44,938 nucleotides of DNA from Priapulus caudatus (GCF_000485595.1 NW_014577869.1:91761-136698), one strand, 5' to 3'; positions 33,401 to 40,200 are shown, counted from the first letter of the stretch. Notes: generated by a model from the letters alone, not told the origin. Numbers and translations are program-made.

Positions 33401-36400
33401 CATGTAACACAACAATAACACAACTCCACAGTCCCTGTTTGCAGTACTGAGTACTGTATACACCATATTTTTCGTGTACAGATAGTTTCGCGAATTCAGA
33501 CTTGACGGACAATTTTGTGAGTGGTTAATTTCGCGGTCGGTGAATTATGAATTGTTCGGTATTATTCGGTATGAATTATTTGCTTGTTGTTATTTTCGCG
33601 GTAGCGGGGCGCGTTCGCGAAATTCGCGAAAATTAAACCACCGCGAAGTATACAGCATATACAGTATATCAATGTTGTTTGGTTTATGTGGAGTTGTCAA
33701 AGATTTCACACTGAAGAAAGCCTGCAAGATTTGTTGAACTTTGACAATCTTTGTTTAAAAAAGCCCCGTCACATGGTGATATAGCAATGCATGTATCTTA
33801 TTTGTGGCTGTATCACGAACGTGCGTGTAGCATACATAGGTCCATTGTTGTAGAGTTAGCTTATGTTTTATTTTGCTTTATTGTTTGCTGGTCATATCGT
33901 CTTATGTGATAAATTTATGATTTCTTGCAGATACACGTATGTTTTTGAGCATGGTGCTACAGGTCACTACACTGCCCAGCGTGATGTCGTGCCTTCTACT
34001 GTGACCACATATGCAGACCAGTAAGTCGTACATTATACTGCTCTAGCTGCCAGGCATATACATAACAAATAACATATACCAGTACACAATATAAATATAC
34101 ATACCAGGGCCGCAGCCTGCGGGTGGGGGGCATCTGCCCCCTAGATTTTGGAGGATTGTTATAGTCGGAATGATTAAGGCTGTACATGTACTCAAAAGTG
34201 CCTCAAATAATCTCCTGCGATTTACATTTCCACAATTTTCTGTAGGGTGTAGTATAAACCCTCGCGTATACATGTATAGCAAAGTGGAATTAGGTGCGCG
34301 TAGTAATATCACTCGCGAGTACCCAGAAGCCTTTCTAAGGGATGTGACGTCAGGAGTTGAGGAATAAAAGTGTTCTTGTAAACAAGTGAGTTTCTGTCCT
34401 CCCCGCTCGTAAATACTGGTCCTACGCTTTGGATCCACGTATTAACACCCCAGACCCCCCACCTATTTCTCACCCCCTCCTTGAAATCCTGGATTCGTCA
34501 ATGCCCCCCCCCTAGGCATTTGCTTAGCCTACGGCCCATACATATACACATTTACAAAATATATACACAATTAAATACAGTTTGGAGCAATGAGAACTGG
34601 TATTGATAAATTTTTAGGTCATGTACTCGCTAGTCGCGCTAGTGAGCAGGCACAATGTATTTCCAACTGCGTGCAACCTGTTCACCCCTCCACTTGGAAA
34701 TACATAATTGTGCCTGCTCACTAGCGCGACTAGCGAAAAATGGTGGTTACAATTGTTGGTAAATAACCTTCGTCGACGAGTAATATAGCAAGTACAACAT
34801 TTAACCGTTAGTTTGCAGTTTAATTTTAGTGTTTGCAATAACTTAAGACATTTGTGCGACAGAGAATGTGCTTTATTTGGCGTACCGAAGAAGTTATTAA
34901 GCGCAAAAAGTTGTCTTTGCCAACTACCTGGAAATTGCCATAGTATGTTCTATAGCCCTGCGGCGGAGCGGAGGGCTATAGTTCTAGAGCTAGCCAGGAA
35001 GTAGACTGGTCCCCAGCGCTAAACTCGCACCGCCTGTCAGAAACAGTGGGGCCGCGAACCCATCTAACCAAAACGTGCAAGGCTACGGTCAGCCATCAGG
35101 CGTGATTATTGTGTATGTTCGTATAATATGATTCTGCGTATATATTACTTTATTATATTATCGTTATACATAGAGCGTTTTTACAGCATTTTATTTAAAA
35201 GCAGCAGCAGGAGTTTTTTGGCGTTTGCTCATGGGTGCCACTGGCACTGGCACTGTGGTAAGTGCTGGGTGAACTTTGTCGTTACGGTCGGTCGTTGTCG
35301 CTGCAGTGTGGCGCTGCGCCAGTCGCCGCGACTTTGTCGTTTGTCGTTACGGTCGGTCGTTGTCGCTGCAGTGTGGCTGCGCCAGTCGCTGCGACTTTGT
35401 CGTTTGTCGTTACGGTCGGTCACTGTTGCTGCAGTGTGTCTTGGCCTTAACTGATCGACAATTTGTCACGTATATGGCAATTACACAAATAACTTAATCA
35501 ACCCTTCCATGATTTGTTCCTGGTTAACTAAATATAACTGTTGGCCGTACAATAAATTAAAGCTAAAAATTTCAGCCCATATTTTTTTAGCTCAGCTGAT
35601 GAAGTCGGATGCAGCTTGTAGAATCGTATGATTGCCCATCCGTCCGTCCGTCCGTCCGTCAACAGTTGGGCTCAAATCTTAACCGCTCGACGTACGGTCT
35701 TGATATTCGGGACGTCGGGGGGATCGCGAAAAGGACTCGGGATGTCGAATTTGGGGGTCAATGGTCAAAGGTCAAGATGTGTCAATGGAGTGGGAATATT
35801 TTCCCCTTAAAGGGATCGTTTACTCTAGGTTCTAGGGTTATTTTCAGTTAATTTAGGTTAAAATTACGCTACATAAAACGTTTCATGGTTCAATCACCAT
35901 TAGAAATATTATTAAAAAATGTTTTAAAACTAACGACTACAGTTTGATTACAACGACGGTGGCGCCACTCAAAGCGCATGATCTGATAAGTTGCGCAAAA
36001 CCACTTTTCAGCCAAGGGCTACGACCGAGGGTGTTTCTTATTTATTAATTTAAAAGCAAAAGGATTGTAATATCTTATAAACGACATAGTTTCAGTTATA
36101 ATTTGGATAAATTTTCCCTAAAATGAATATCGTTTGGTTAAATAGCATTTAGGTATAAATATAATTGCACTTTTGTGATTAGCCCTCAGTCTGTAACGTG
36201 CAAAATAAATTGTCAAATACGCAACTTTTTCGGGGTGGCAGCACGGTCGCGGGTGCCATGGCGCCATTCAAATTTCGTAGCGTTGATGTGTAATTAATTA
36301 TAACAATTAAATTAGGTATCTGGTAACAAATACGTGTGGGTATAGACGATTTGTTATACAGTAAGTACAGTTGTATGCAGTAAAATCCTAGAGGCTACTA

Positions 36401-37711
36401 CTGTCCCTTTTTAAGGTATAGGAGGAAATACGGAATTGCGGCACAAATCTCAATAGCTCTACCTACGATGGGGAGTAAATTCATCACCAGCGCGAAATTG
36501 GAGGTCACAGGTCAAAGGGCAGTGGGGGAAAGGTCAGATATCAGACATTTTCTGAGGACATGGTCTAACGGACCGAGTGCTAAACTATTTTGTTTCAGCG
36601 CTGACCTACCGTTTTTATCCCTTTATTGAAAGGACCATGAAATCTATTTTCCGCTGACATGCGAAGAGTAAGTGTCTGATAACCTTTTGACCGTCAAGAG
36701 GGTTAAACATGGATTTGTTGACTGAACTGCTTTTGCTATTAGAGCCCCCTCCACCCGCCCCTCTCCCCCTCCACCACCACTACTCTCGCGCTCGACGCAT
36801 ATCCATGATAACATGTTAATATAGCGAAGTCATTAAAGTTACACAGCTGTATCTTTATTACTGTACTACCAGTAGGTATAGCAAAGCCTATCATAGATTT
36901 TAGATCTGTATTAGTAGTATCCTAGATATACGTTCTGAGCGCGAATGCGGTGGAAGGAGGGCGCACTTGATTCGGTTGCCAGTGAGTTTATTAGAAGAAA
37001 ACCTGGCTACAATACACGTCAGTTGAGCGCTGTCGCTCTGCGGCACTTGTTGCATATTTATGAGAACATACTATGAGTTAATTGTGTTTTATGGATGTAA
37101 ATTTGGTGTGAAATAGCCAGCTAATGCGTTTTTGGAGAGCTCTAGATAATTACTACTCCACACAGAGCTAATGGTGCTGAATGGCTCATCATTGCCTGCA
37201 GAAGAGGTTGAACCCGGCATTAATACACTGGCTGTGTGAACTACTAACCAGTATGTGATGTTCTACGTAGTTTGCCGATGTTGTATTAACTTGTTTGCCT
37301 ATAGTTCCACCTTTGCATTTGCATTACAGGTCGGAGCTTTTCGCCTATCGCATTTGGGAAGAGTTCTTCTCCGTTCTTCGTTTCCCGGTCGACTTCATCG
37401 TCATCTTCTTCATCGAGCTGATCAAGTTTCTATGTCGACACATCTTCCAGCGGCTGCTGGTCGGCGTCGTCACGGTGCTGTGCGACTACGCATTCAAGCC
37501 ACTGCTCGCCGGCCTGTTTAACGGGCTGCTGCAGCCCACACTTGTGCTCGCTTGGAACGTCGTCGTCTCTCTCAGGCGCGTCTTCGAGCCGCTCACCGAC
37601 ATCTTGCACAGTTTGGTCGCGCAGGTGGTGCTGCTGCTCAGGGCCGTCCGTCTCATAGAGTGGAATTCTTGTCCGGACCCGGGGAAGCATCGTGTGGTGG
37701 TCAGCGTCTGA
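15403..37711 (+). CDS. Unrecognised multi-exon gene with C-terminal membrane domain (partial)
   Basis: I do not recognise the family. Seven exons are supported: 15403-15494, 15626-15825, 25066-25152, 26535-26678, 26821-26949, 33931-34020 and 37330-37711. Each has AG acceptor and GT donor sites, and codons match across introns 1-4 and 6. The first five exons encode acidic, Ser/Pro/Lys-rich, probably disordered sequence, ending in a basic amphipathic stretch ([14 protein letters not shown]). The last encodes roughly 90 mostly hydrophobic residues with Arg/Lys breaks, which suggests several membrane or re-entrant helices, and then a short polar tail and stop. Exon 5 ends in phase 1 but exon 6 starts in phase 2, so at least one exon is missing, perhaps in the N gap. 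The start exon is not seen. Introns carry Gypsy elements and MITEs. Confidence 0.75.
15626..15825 (+). CDS. Unknown gene, exon B
   Basis: Acceptor TTGCAG, donor GTAGGT. Completes the split Asp codon and reads [14 protein letters not shown]...[20 protein letters not shown], then DFKGAMEL. Polar and charged. Ends in phase 1. Confidence 0.75.
15832..16910. other. Intron sequence, no gene seen
   Basis: Contains a degenerate CGATAACGATAG-type simple sequence (about 15940-16125) and otherwise unique AT-rich DNA. Confidence 0.6.
16911..17060. repeat. Repeat end CTGGGGGCCGTTGTCAGAAA
   Basis: A 21-bp terminus (CTGGGGGCCGTTGTCAGAAA plus C) recurs inverted at about 25003-25022. It is followed by AGTTAATGCTA-type short direct repeats. 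The two may be ends of an old composite element now holding the family R repeats and Gypsy-1. Confidence 0.45.
17321..18467 (+). repeat. Dispersed repeat family R, full-looking copy
   Basis: Begins TAGCTCATCTGACGTAGTCA, then GTCCGTCCGTC and GGTCAAAGGTCAAGAGG motifs, and ends GAGCGCTGTCGCTCCGCGGC plus ACTTGTT, about 1.15 kb. Related copies: 18643, 25256, 35588 and the window start. No transposase or RT, and no target duplication recognised. Repeats with an AGCTCATCTGA start and GTCCGTC runs are known as abundant dispersed elements in several invertebrates. I infer a non-autonomous element; class uncertain. Confidence 0.75.
19073..19226 (+). repeat. Gypsy-1 5' LTR
   Basis: TGTTATG...ACATATCA, 154 bp, TG...CA ends, with AATAAA at 19182. 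The bases right after it (TCTGGCGACAAGG, 19227 onward) are the expected primer-binding-site position. Confidence 0.93.
19415..19990 (+). pseudogene. Gypsy-1 gag (capsid region), frameshifted
   Basis: Encodes the Gag capsid region of a Ty3/Gypsy element, the structural protein of the cytoplasmic particle. Recognisable blocks are the N-terminal [12 protein letters not shown] segment, then [20 protein letters not shown] and [14 protein letters not shown], and RRRALRD near the end, all typical of this Gag clade. A conserved stretch ([16 protein letters not shown], about 19625-19672) is in a second frame, so two compensating single-base shifts lie near 19620 and 19670. The frame stops at 19990 while related sequence continues into the nucleocapsid frame. 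Confidence 0.85.
20015..20758 (+). pseudogene. Gypsy-1 nucleocapsid and protease
   Basis: Nucleocapsid and aspartic protease part of the Gypsy-1 polyprotein. A long Ser/Arg/Gln-rich basic stretch precedes zinc-knuckle cysteines ([13 protein letters not shown] then [14 protein letters not shown]). The protease catalytic triad DSGAS lies in [14 protein letters not shown] (around 20500-20525). After about 20640 the frame diverges from the expected protease end, which indicates another frameshift before RT. Nucleocapsid binds the RNA genome; the protease would cleave the polyprotein. Confidence 0.88.
20882..22774 (+). CDS. Gypsy-1 pol: reverse transcriptase, RNase H, integrase N-terminus
   Basis: A 630-codon frame. 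The RT has [12 protein letters not shown] (motif A D95) and ISDDIIVYG (D157/D158). The ISDD form is normal for this Gypsy clade. RNase H begins at [12 protein letters not shown] (D304) with REMLAVVWG and [11 protein letters not shown]. The integrase zinc module (H..H..C..C) spans about residues 500-545 ([10 protein letters not shown]...CLACQAC). The frame then enters the integrase core ([11 protein letters not shown]) but leaves the correct frame around 22600 and again near 22680. The rest of integrase continues in other frames to about 23510. The RT and RNase H catalytic residues are intact. Confidence 0.93.
   Translation: MSARSSSHTSGAHHVRKDVEATLDRLEAQDIIEKADGPTPWVSPVVIVPKKSGEVRICVDMREANKAVRRERHLMPTMDELISDLNGATVFSTLDLSSGYHQLELHPESRYITTFSTHKALYRYKRLMFGINAASEIFQESIASILKGLPGVKNISDDIIVYGKGHAEHDKNLLRVLERLDDYGARLNGPKCKFARPSVTFYGHVFGGLGVRADPQKLSAVKNAPAPTNVSGVRSLLGMAQYVARFVPNFASITAPIRELTRQDIAWKWEDPQEEALQRLRDALTATPTITYFDPAKKSQLFVDASPSGLGGILTQDGQVVSYASRALSDVESRYSQTEREMLAVVWGAEHFHLYLFGADFDVFTDHKPLLGIFKSQRPASARIERWRIRLTPYSLSLQYRPGKDDTNPADYLSRHPMPTPSYTDAVEDQVNYIMTNAMPKALSIKEVTDATNGDSTLSAVKAAVATGNWSDATVEPYRKVKYELAICQDIILRGNTFSPAVCSQQEAIDLAHVGHQGIVRTKSLLREKVWFPGIDKTAEITIKSCLACQACVGSKQKPEPVINSTLQLAPGRSLNGLSRPLPSNDYLLVVMDDYSRFRGRNRCFNRAPNSDSQTGRNLRKTWDPRHRKV
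22775..23514 (+). pseudogene. Gypsy-1 integrase core and C-terminus, frameshifted
   Basis: Integrase core and C-terminal chromatin-binding region in pieces: SDNGP at about 22770-22785, [20 protein letters not shown]-type sequence at about 22960-23040, and the final frame 23200-23514 with [12 protein letters not shown] (the C-terminal beta-barrel pattern of Ty3 integrases). At least three frame changes break it. It is not translatable as given. Confidence 0.75.
23919..24072 (+). repeat. Gypsy-1 3' LTR
   Basis: No difference from the 5' LTR by eye over all 154 bases. Preceded by a polypurine tract (23907-23918). Confidence 0.93.
25003..25022 (-). repeat. Inverted copy of CTGGGGGCCGTTGTCAGAAA
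   Basis: Exact inverse of the terminus at about 16911-16931. A diverged second version (GTTTCTGGCAACGG) lies just upstream at 24949. Confidence 0.5.
25066..25152 (+). CDS. Unknown gene, exon C
   Basis: Acceptor CATTCACTAG, donor GTAATC. Phase 1 at both ends (87 bases). Reads [20 protein letters not shown] then [10 protein letters not shown]. It lies about 9.2 kb after exon B because the intron contains Gypsy-1 and two family R repeats. Confidence 0.65.
25256..26453 (+). repeat. Family R copy with dense small indels
   Basis: Matches 17321-18467 throughout. From 25256 to about 26000 it shows an unusual density of 1-3-base insertions and deletions, while the last 350 bases match closely. Ends GTCACTCCGCGTCACTTGTT. 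Confidence 0.75.
26535..26678 (+). CDS. Unknown gene, exon D
   Basis: Acceptor CAATAACAG, donor GTAAAG. Phase 1 at both ends (144 bases). Reads [20 protein letters not shown] then [18 protein letters not shown] and NETNMFA. Acidic, probably disordered. Confidence 0.75.
26821..26949 (+). CDS. Unknown gene, exon E
   Basis: Acceptor ACAATTCAG, donor GTTTGA (a weak donor). Phase 1 at both ends (129 bases). Reads [20 protein letters not shown] then [20 protein letters not shown]. The end is a basic amphipathic stretch. Confidence 0.7.
26950..27276. other. Intron sequence, no gene seen
   Basis: AT-rich, lies between exon E and the 3' end of Gypsy-2. No Gypsy-2 LTR could be recognised here. Confidence 0.5.
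27277..27370. repeat. ~32-bp tandem repeat, 3 units
   Basis: Three units of TTGCATTCTACAATATGTAA plus CATCAACACAGA, immediately downstream (in minus-strand sense) of the Gypsy-2 integrase stop. Confidence 0.85.
27372..28430 (-). CDS. Gypsy-2 integrase core and C-terminus
   Basis: A 352-codon frame covering most of a Gypsy integrase. The last zinc-module cysteines (C12, C15 in [10 protein letters not shown]), then the DDE triad: D43 in VGCDLFDF, D96 in IRSDNGPQF and E130 in SSNGEAERA. The C-terminal part has the GRRPRN and 'KQKVYYD' patterns and a GPY/F-like [11 protein letters not shown] segment, then a Ser/Thr/Asp-rich tail. The triad is intact, but the zinc module's start is in the preceding frame (28481-28929), separated by a stop at about 28435. 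This is the longest intact frame of this element. Confidence 0.92.
   Translation of the reverse strand: MNSAIEDTVQNCRKCAEYQNKQRAEPLMLTVTPDLPYTMVGCDLFDFQLSKYLLLVDYYSKYIDVVELSSTTTSSITNAMKQIFACHDIPLRIRSDNGPQFSSTEFNKFCQAYGIEHLTSSPHFQSSNGEAERATQTVKRLWSKAEDKYLTLLNYRTTPLEGIKLSPAQLLMGRRPRNTLPASREILKPRIDNTTVVKEHFNKEKAKQKVYYDLRRGVKELKPLEQGDSIHMNPLPGSKSWKSGTVVKHYGRPRSYVICSGGWLYRRNRRHLQETSEAANQQNNTTMDDGQLGVSDKQHETRREPDTAPEARDGTARTGDGHNDILREDPCTSPRYTTRSGRTVKPPRRLDL
28481..28929 (-). pseudogene. Gypsy-2 RNase H end and integrase N-terminus
   Basis: From the hAT insertion site downward: the RNase H end and tether ([20 protein letters not shown], then ALSRAYLPG), and the spacer into the integrase N-terminal region (ending ...[13 protein letters not shown]). 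It is continuous with 29710-30200 once the 764-bp hAT insertion is disregarded. The frame extends artificially a further 120 bases into the hAT terminus. It is interrupted before the zinc module. Confidence 0.85.
28938..29701 (+). mobile_element. hAT transposon derivative nested in Gypsy-2
   Basis: 764 bp with TAGGGGTG...CACCCCTA ends and an exact 8-bp target duplication GCAGTTTG (28930-28937 and 29702-29709), both hAT hallmarks. The sub-terminal sequences are rich in TATCGATATA/CAATATATTGC. A remnant of the transposase dimerisation domain is on the plus strand (29373-29552). The insertion splits the Gypsy-2 RNase H sequence between the conserved DHK and the following residues. Confidence 0.93.
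29373..29552 (+). pseudogene. hAT transposase C-terminal dimerisation region (remnant)
   Basis: The plus frame reads [20 protein letters not shown] then [20 protein letters not shown] and ends at TAA (29550-29552). This is the conserved C-terminal hATC signature ('IPATSxPSERxFSxAGxIVxxxRxxLxxxxV'). Only about 60 residues remain. The catalytic core and zinc finger are absent, so the element is an internal-deletion derivative that could only have moved using a transposase from elsewhere. Its sense orientation matches the element's own left-to-right direction. Confidence 0.88.
29710..30200 (-). pseudogene. Gypsy-2 RT C-terminus and RNase H start
   Basis: From [20 protein letters not shown] (the RT thumb junction) through [15 protein letters not shown] to the RNase H start ([20 protein letters not shown], then [14 protein letters not shown] and TVHNDHK). 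RNase H Asp and Glu residues are present. The frame is broken from the RT catalytic part by stops at about 30200-30246 and ends at the hAT insertion. Confidence 0.88.
30246..30725 (-). pseudogene. Gypsy-2 reverse transcriptase catalytic region
   Basis: RT fingers and palm: [20 protein letters not shown], then [33 protein letters not shown] and [13 protein letters not shown]. The VDD box is present, but motif A has Thr where the catalytic Asp normally stands (usually SVLDAKSG, here SVLTTKSG). So the enzyme would be inactive even if it were translated, unless the base is an assembly error. Confidence 0.88.
30771..31637 (-). pseudogene. Gypsy-2 nucleocapsid, protease and linker, frameshifted
   Basis: Three overlapping minus-strand pieces. 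At about 31360-31470 a zinc knuckle is readable in a third frame ([20 protein letters not shown] then [10 protein letters not shown]). At 31030-31365 the protease site [13 protein letters not shown] is visible. At 30771-31022 the linker into RT is visible ([19 protein letters not shown]). Stops and frame changes separate all three. Confidence 0.82.
31771..32110 (-). pseudogene. Gypsy-2 gag, 5' truncated
   Basis: From about 32110 downward: [20 protein letters not shown], then [20 protein letters not shown] and [20 protein letters not shown]. This is the Gag capsid pattern seen in Mag/K02A2.6-type Gypsy elements. It stops at 31771 with related sequence continuing in other frames. The N-terminal part and 5' LTR are missing. 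Confidence 0.8.
32301..32658 (+). pseudogene. P2X7-intracellular-domain-like first exon, split by a 64-bp hairpin
   Basis: ATG at 32301 in a good context (acaATGG), about 50 bases downstream of CRE-like TGACGT sites. It encodes an acidic, Ser-rich N-terminus ([20 protein letters not shown]), then SCIQP. Disregarding the 64-bp insertion and one 9-bp duplication, the frame continues as [12 protein letters not shown], resembling the 'PYxFEP' motif at the start of P2X7-type cytoplasmic domains in invertebrate genes of unknown function. Two stops follow (near 32581 and 32621) before the assembly gap. This may be a pseudogene, or an exon whose donor I cannot place. The family assignment is from motif memory and is tentative. 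Confidence 0.4.
32454..32517. mobile_element. 64-bp hairpin MITE (family T), 9-bp target duplication
   Basis: Perfect terminal inverted repeats TAGCTCTAGTACTATAGCC / GGCTATAGTACTAGAGCTA around a 26-base centre. Flanked by TATTCAGCC at 32445-32453 and 32518-32526. Far too short to encode anything, so it was mobilised in trans. Related termini occur at 683, 12755, 13838, 34949 and 43222. Confidence 0.9.
32659..33144. other. Assembly gap (486 N)
   Basis: Unknown bases. Frames through it are meaningless. It may hide the missing exon of the unknown gene or the continuation of the P2X7-like frame. Confidence 1.
33180..33330 (-). repeat. CCTCCGCCA...GGCGGAGG dispersed repeat
   Basis: On the minus strand reads CATTACCTCCGCCAGAGGC then GGAGGTTATGTTTTCACC and a GTTTGTGGGTTTGTG stretch. 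A repeat with this ACCTCCGCCA...GGAGGTTATGTTTTC signature is widespread in aquatic animal genomes. Confidence 0.6.
33445..33670. repeat. TTCGCGAAAATTAA-type MITE
   Basis: Inverted ends (TACTGTATAC... / ...TATACAGTA) and inverted AATTTCGCG/CGCGAAATT blocks inside. No coding content. Confidence 0.55.
33931..34020 (+). CDS. Unknown gene, exon F
   Basis: Acceptor TTTCTTGCAG, strong donor GTAAGT. 90 bases, starting in phase 2. Reads [20 protein letters not shown] then [10 protein letters not shown]. The phase does not match exon E directly, so an exon of length 1 modulo 3 should lie between them. Confidence 0.75.
34021..34628. other. Intron sequence, no gene seen
   Basis: AT-rich, with GC-rich CCCC-containing patches near 34120 and 34450-34530 that look like repeat remnants. 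No supported coding region. Confidence 0.5.
34629..34990 (+). repeat. Palindrome plus duplicated ~255-bp block, copy 2
   Basis: A palindrome (34629-34735, nested CGCTAGTCGCGCTAGTGAGC ends) is followed by a block nearly identical to 13627-13880, ending in the same CTATAGCCCTGCGGCGG hairpin. The two copies lie 21 kb apart in the same orientation, the second within the unknown gene's last intron. Confidence 0.75.
35272..35440 (+). repeat. ~65-bp minisatellite, ~2.7 units
   Basis: Units of GTCGTTACGGTCGGTCGTTG, then TCGCTGCAGTGTGGC and a CGCCAGTCGCxGCGACTTT end. Small length differences between units. Confidence 0.85.
35588..37051 (+). repeat. Family R copy with a 600-bp TTAA-flanked insertion
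   Basis: Left part 35588-35810 and right part 36411-37051 align with 17321-18467, though the segment after about 36725 has diverged. Ends GAGCGCTGTCGCTCTGCGGC plus ACTTGTT. Confidence 0.75.
35811..36410. mobile_element. 600-bp TTAA-flanked MITE inside a family R copy
   Basis: Bracketed by TTAA (35807-35810 and 36411-36414), with short inverted ends (AGGGATCG... / ...CTGTCCCTTT). The other family R copies lack this segment and run straight through the 'CCTTAACTTAAGGTATAGG' site. TTAA duplication is the piggyBac hallmark, but the termini are not diagnostic. No transposase. Confidence 0.65.
37330..37711 (+). CDS. Unknown gene, last exon (membrane domain)
   Basis: Acceptor GCATTACAG, completing the Gln codon begun in exon F. 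It reads [20 protein letters not shown], then [20 protein letters not shown] and [20 protein letters not shown], further hydrophobic stretches ([31 protein letters not shown]), and a short polar tail before TGA. GC-rich third positions contrast with the AT-rich flanks, as expected for a real exon. Hydrophobic stretches of 15-20 residues separated by single basic residues suggest membrane association. I know no named family for it. Confidence 0.8.
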
Positions 37712-38668
37712 CGCGTTGTTCGAATGTTCGCGAGTCGATCGAAAATCTCATTTTGCTTGTCGTAGTGTAATGCGTTTCTGGGTTGTAGCTTGCGCAGGGC
37801 TTATCATTTCTGTAGTTATTTATTAGCTGTTCTCGTGGAGCTTGTGGAATGGCCCTAGCGTCTATCCGTCCGCAGTGGAAGCACAAATTCAAATGGCCTT
37901 ATTGACGGTGTACTTATTTTGTGTGTAGTAAAAGATATTGTCAGGGCAGAACTCAAAGGCGGGGGTTAAAGGTCTGTGGACCTATGTGTGAATACTCCGT
38001 CAAACTGGCATTGTGCACCTATGCAACGATGAGAAAAATCTATAAAGATGCGCCGGTGGTTATCACATTGTCAGATAGAAAAGCCGTCCCAATGTGTGAA
38101 AGTGGAGGTCATGGGTTCGAAGTTAACAGTTTTCGTGATTTTGACGCTATGAACTGACAAATGATGACTTAGTATTATACATTATACCCTAAGGAGTATG
38201 AAACGTTTAGTTCTCTACAGTTTACTACAATGGTTAGTGAAATGTTCAATGCAATCTATAAATAATCCATATAGAGCTATCTTATTAGAACTGGAGGTCA
38301 ATCAGGGCAAATGGACGGTTTATAGGTTTCTGCTGACAAGTTGTAATTCAACTGCTAGAAATCTATTTATTCTTCTACTTTATTGAGATTTTCCTCCGAC
38401 TATCTCAGACTCGAATACCTAATGCGCATAGTTTATATTAAAACGAGGTCCCCAAACCAATGTTATTGTGTATTCTGCGCCTTGTATTTTGTGAAGTTTA
38501 TAATTGATGTCATATGAATACAATTTTAGGGGTATGCAACCACCAAGACCAAGAACTAAACTTGTTTTCTATTAAGAGATTACCATTACATGTATTTGTT
38601 GACTTGACCAATTGATTTTATTACTTCTACTGGTTTAGATTTGCTGCATAGTTATAATAGCTATAGCT
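37712..38668. other. Downstream region, no further gene supported
   Basis: 3' flank of the unknown gene. Small frames (for example 37921-38157 and 38198-38386) show no recognisable domain or splice pairing. No clear AATAAA close to the stop. Confidence 0.55.
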
Positions 38669-38672
38669 TTAA

Positions 38673-39576
38673 AGGCATAATAGGCCCATCGATTATGCAA
38701 TTTTAACGAATGCTAGAGTAACTGGCACCTTGTGTAGTTAATAAGTACATTACCTTATAGCCAAACGCGTATTAGTTTGTCCAATATCACTGCTGGTTAC
38801 TAAGAAATGTCTAATTGAAATCCGCAGTCCACGAAATCAGTTGACCGACTTGTTTACAGTTTCGAAACCGCATAATTCGAAACGGGTGTGATACCGATTT
38901 ATAGTCCACCGGACATTTTCGCACGCATGCAAAAACGCACGCACGCATGCATTTTCGCTCGGCCGTACGCAATGCTAGCGATAGTACAGTACCGTAACTG
39001 TATATACGTAACAGTAGCTCTGATTGTAATGAACGTGGAATCCACGTACGAATCACGGACGCTCGTGATAATGAAGTAGGCCGTGTTGGGGGCCAACGCT
39101 ATGGGAGGATCGCCGACTAACCACGGCCACAGACTAAACATGGAAAGCAGACGGCACTACGCGTATTTACGTATATTGGTCATTATAATTGAAGTTCATG
39201 CACCCGTTGCACCCGTTCATTAGCACCCACGATTATTTACTTGTGCCTCAATACCGAGAATACACCCAGAGATACATTCTACTAGCTCATTAGTCGTATA
39301 TAAGCATCCCGGGACAAACAATTCTCTGCTAAACACCCGTAGCAACATGTGACGTTGCCTAACCGAATTCGAGGCTTATTTGGTTGGCAACCAATTTAGC
39401 GTTGGCGCCAGATTACCAGATTTACGGATTTCAATTAGACATTTCTTAGTAATTAGCAGTGATATTGGACAAACTAATACGCGTTTGACTATAAGGTAAT
39501 GTACTTATTAACTACAGAAGGTGCCAGTTACTGTAGCATTCGTCAACTTTGTATAATCAATGGGCCTATTATGCCT
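38673..39576. mobile_element. 904-bp long-TIR element with TTAA duplication
   Basis: Inverted arms of about 155-160 bp (38673-38828 and 39423-39576), starting AGGCATAATAGGCCCAT. Flanked on both sides by TTAA (38669-38672, 39577-39580). No transposase in the interior. TTAA duplication suggests piggyBac-type mobilisation, though arms this long are unusual for that group. Confidence 0.8.
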
Positions 39577-39580
39577 TTAA

Positions 39581-40200
39581 TGAAAAAGTAGGTATGTAAT
39601 GGTTGTTAGTGAACTTTTTAGCTATAGATTTTATTTTAAAATGTTTAGACTTTACTTGTTTTACAAATGTTTGAATCTCAAAATGATTCTCAGTTGGCAT
39701 TATGTGCTGCCTCATGATGGATGTTGTTACTTGTTTTTGTAAATGGGAAGTGCAATATTGTTTAAATCTTTGACATACGTACCATAACCATTGCATTTTG
39801 TATGCAAGAGCGTTGCCAAAATTACTTTAATACTTATAGAATAACTCAGGTAGGAGCTGGTATGGTTCATTCTTTCAACCATGTATTTTGAATATTCTAG
39901 ATGCAGAAAAAATATAAAAATCTACTTTGGCTAGATCGAGTCTAGTGTGTTATATGTACAACAACCGAATTTTGTACATTCATACTGAAATAAACTGGTT
40001 TTCTCCGTACCAATTACAGGACCCTGTGAATAGTATTAATAACGAACTAGTATATTACGTGTAGCTCATTCTAGTTAAGATTGCCCATAGTAAACATTGA
40101 ACACATGCTTATGTCAACTTTGACAGAAATTGTTTTCGTGTCCGATACCACACACAACAAAAGTGGAACAGTGTACATGTTCTGTGCCGCACGTCTTTAA
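39581..40200. other. Intergenic, no gene seen
   Basis: AT-rich sequence between the TTAA element and the 3' end of RPS16. Confidence 0.55.

Noticed and set aside
38095-38125. tRNA-like B box (GGGTTCGAA)
   Set aside because: No matching A box or cloverleaf could be drawn around it.
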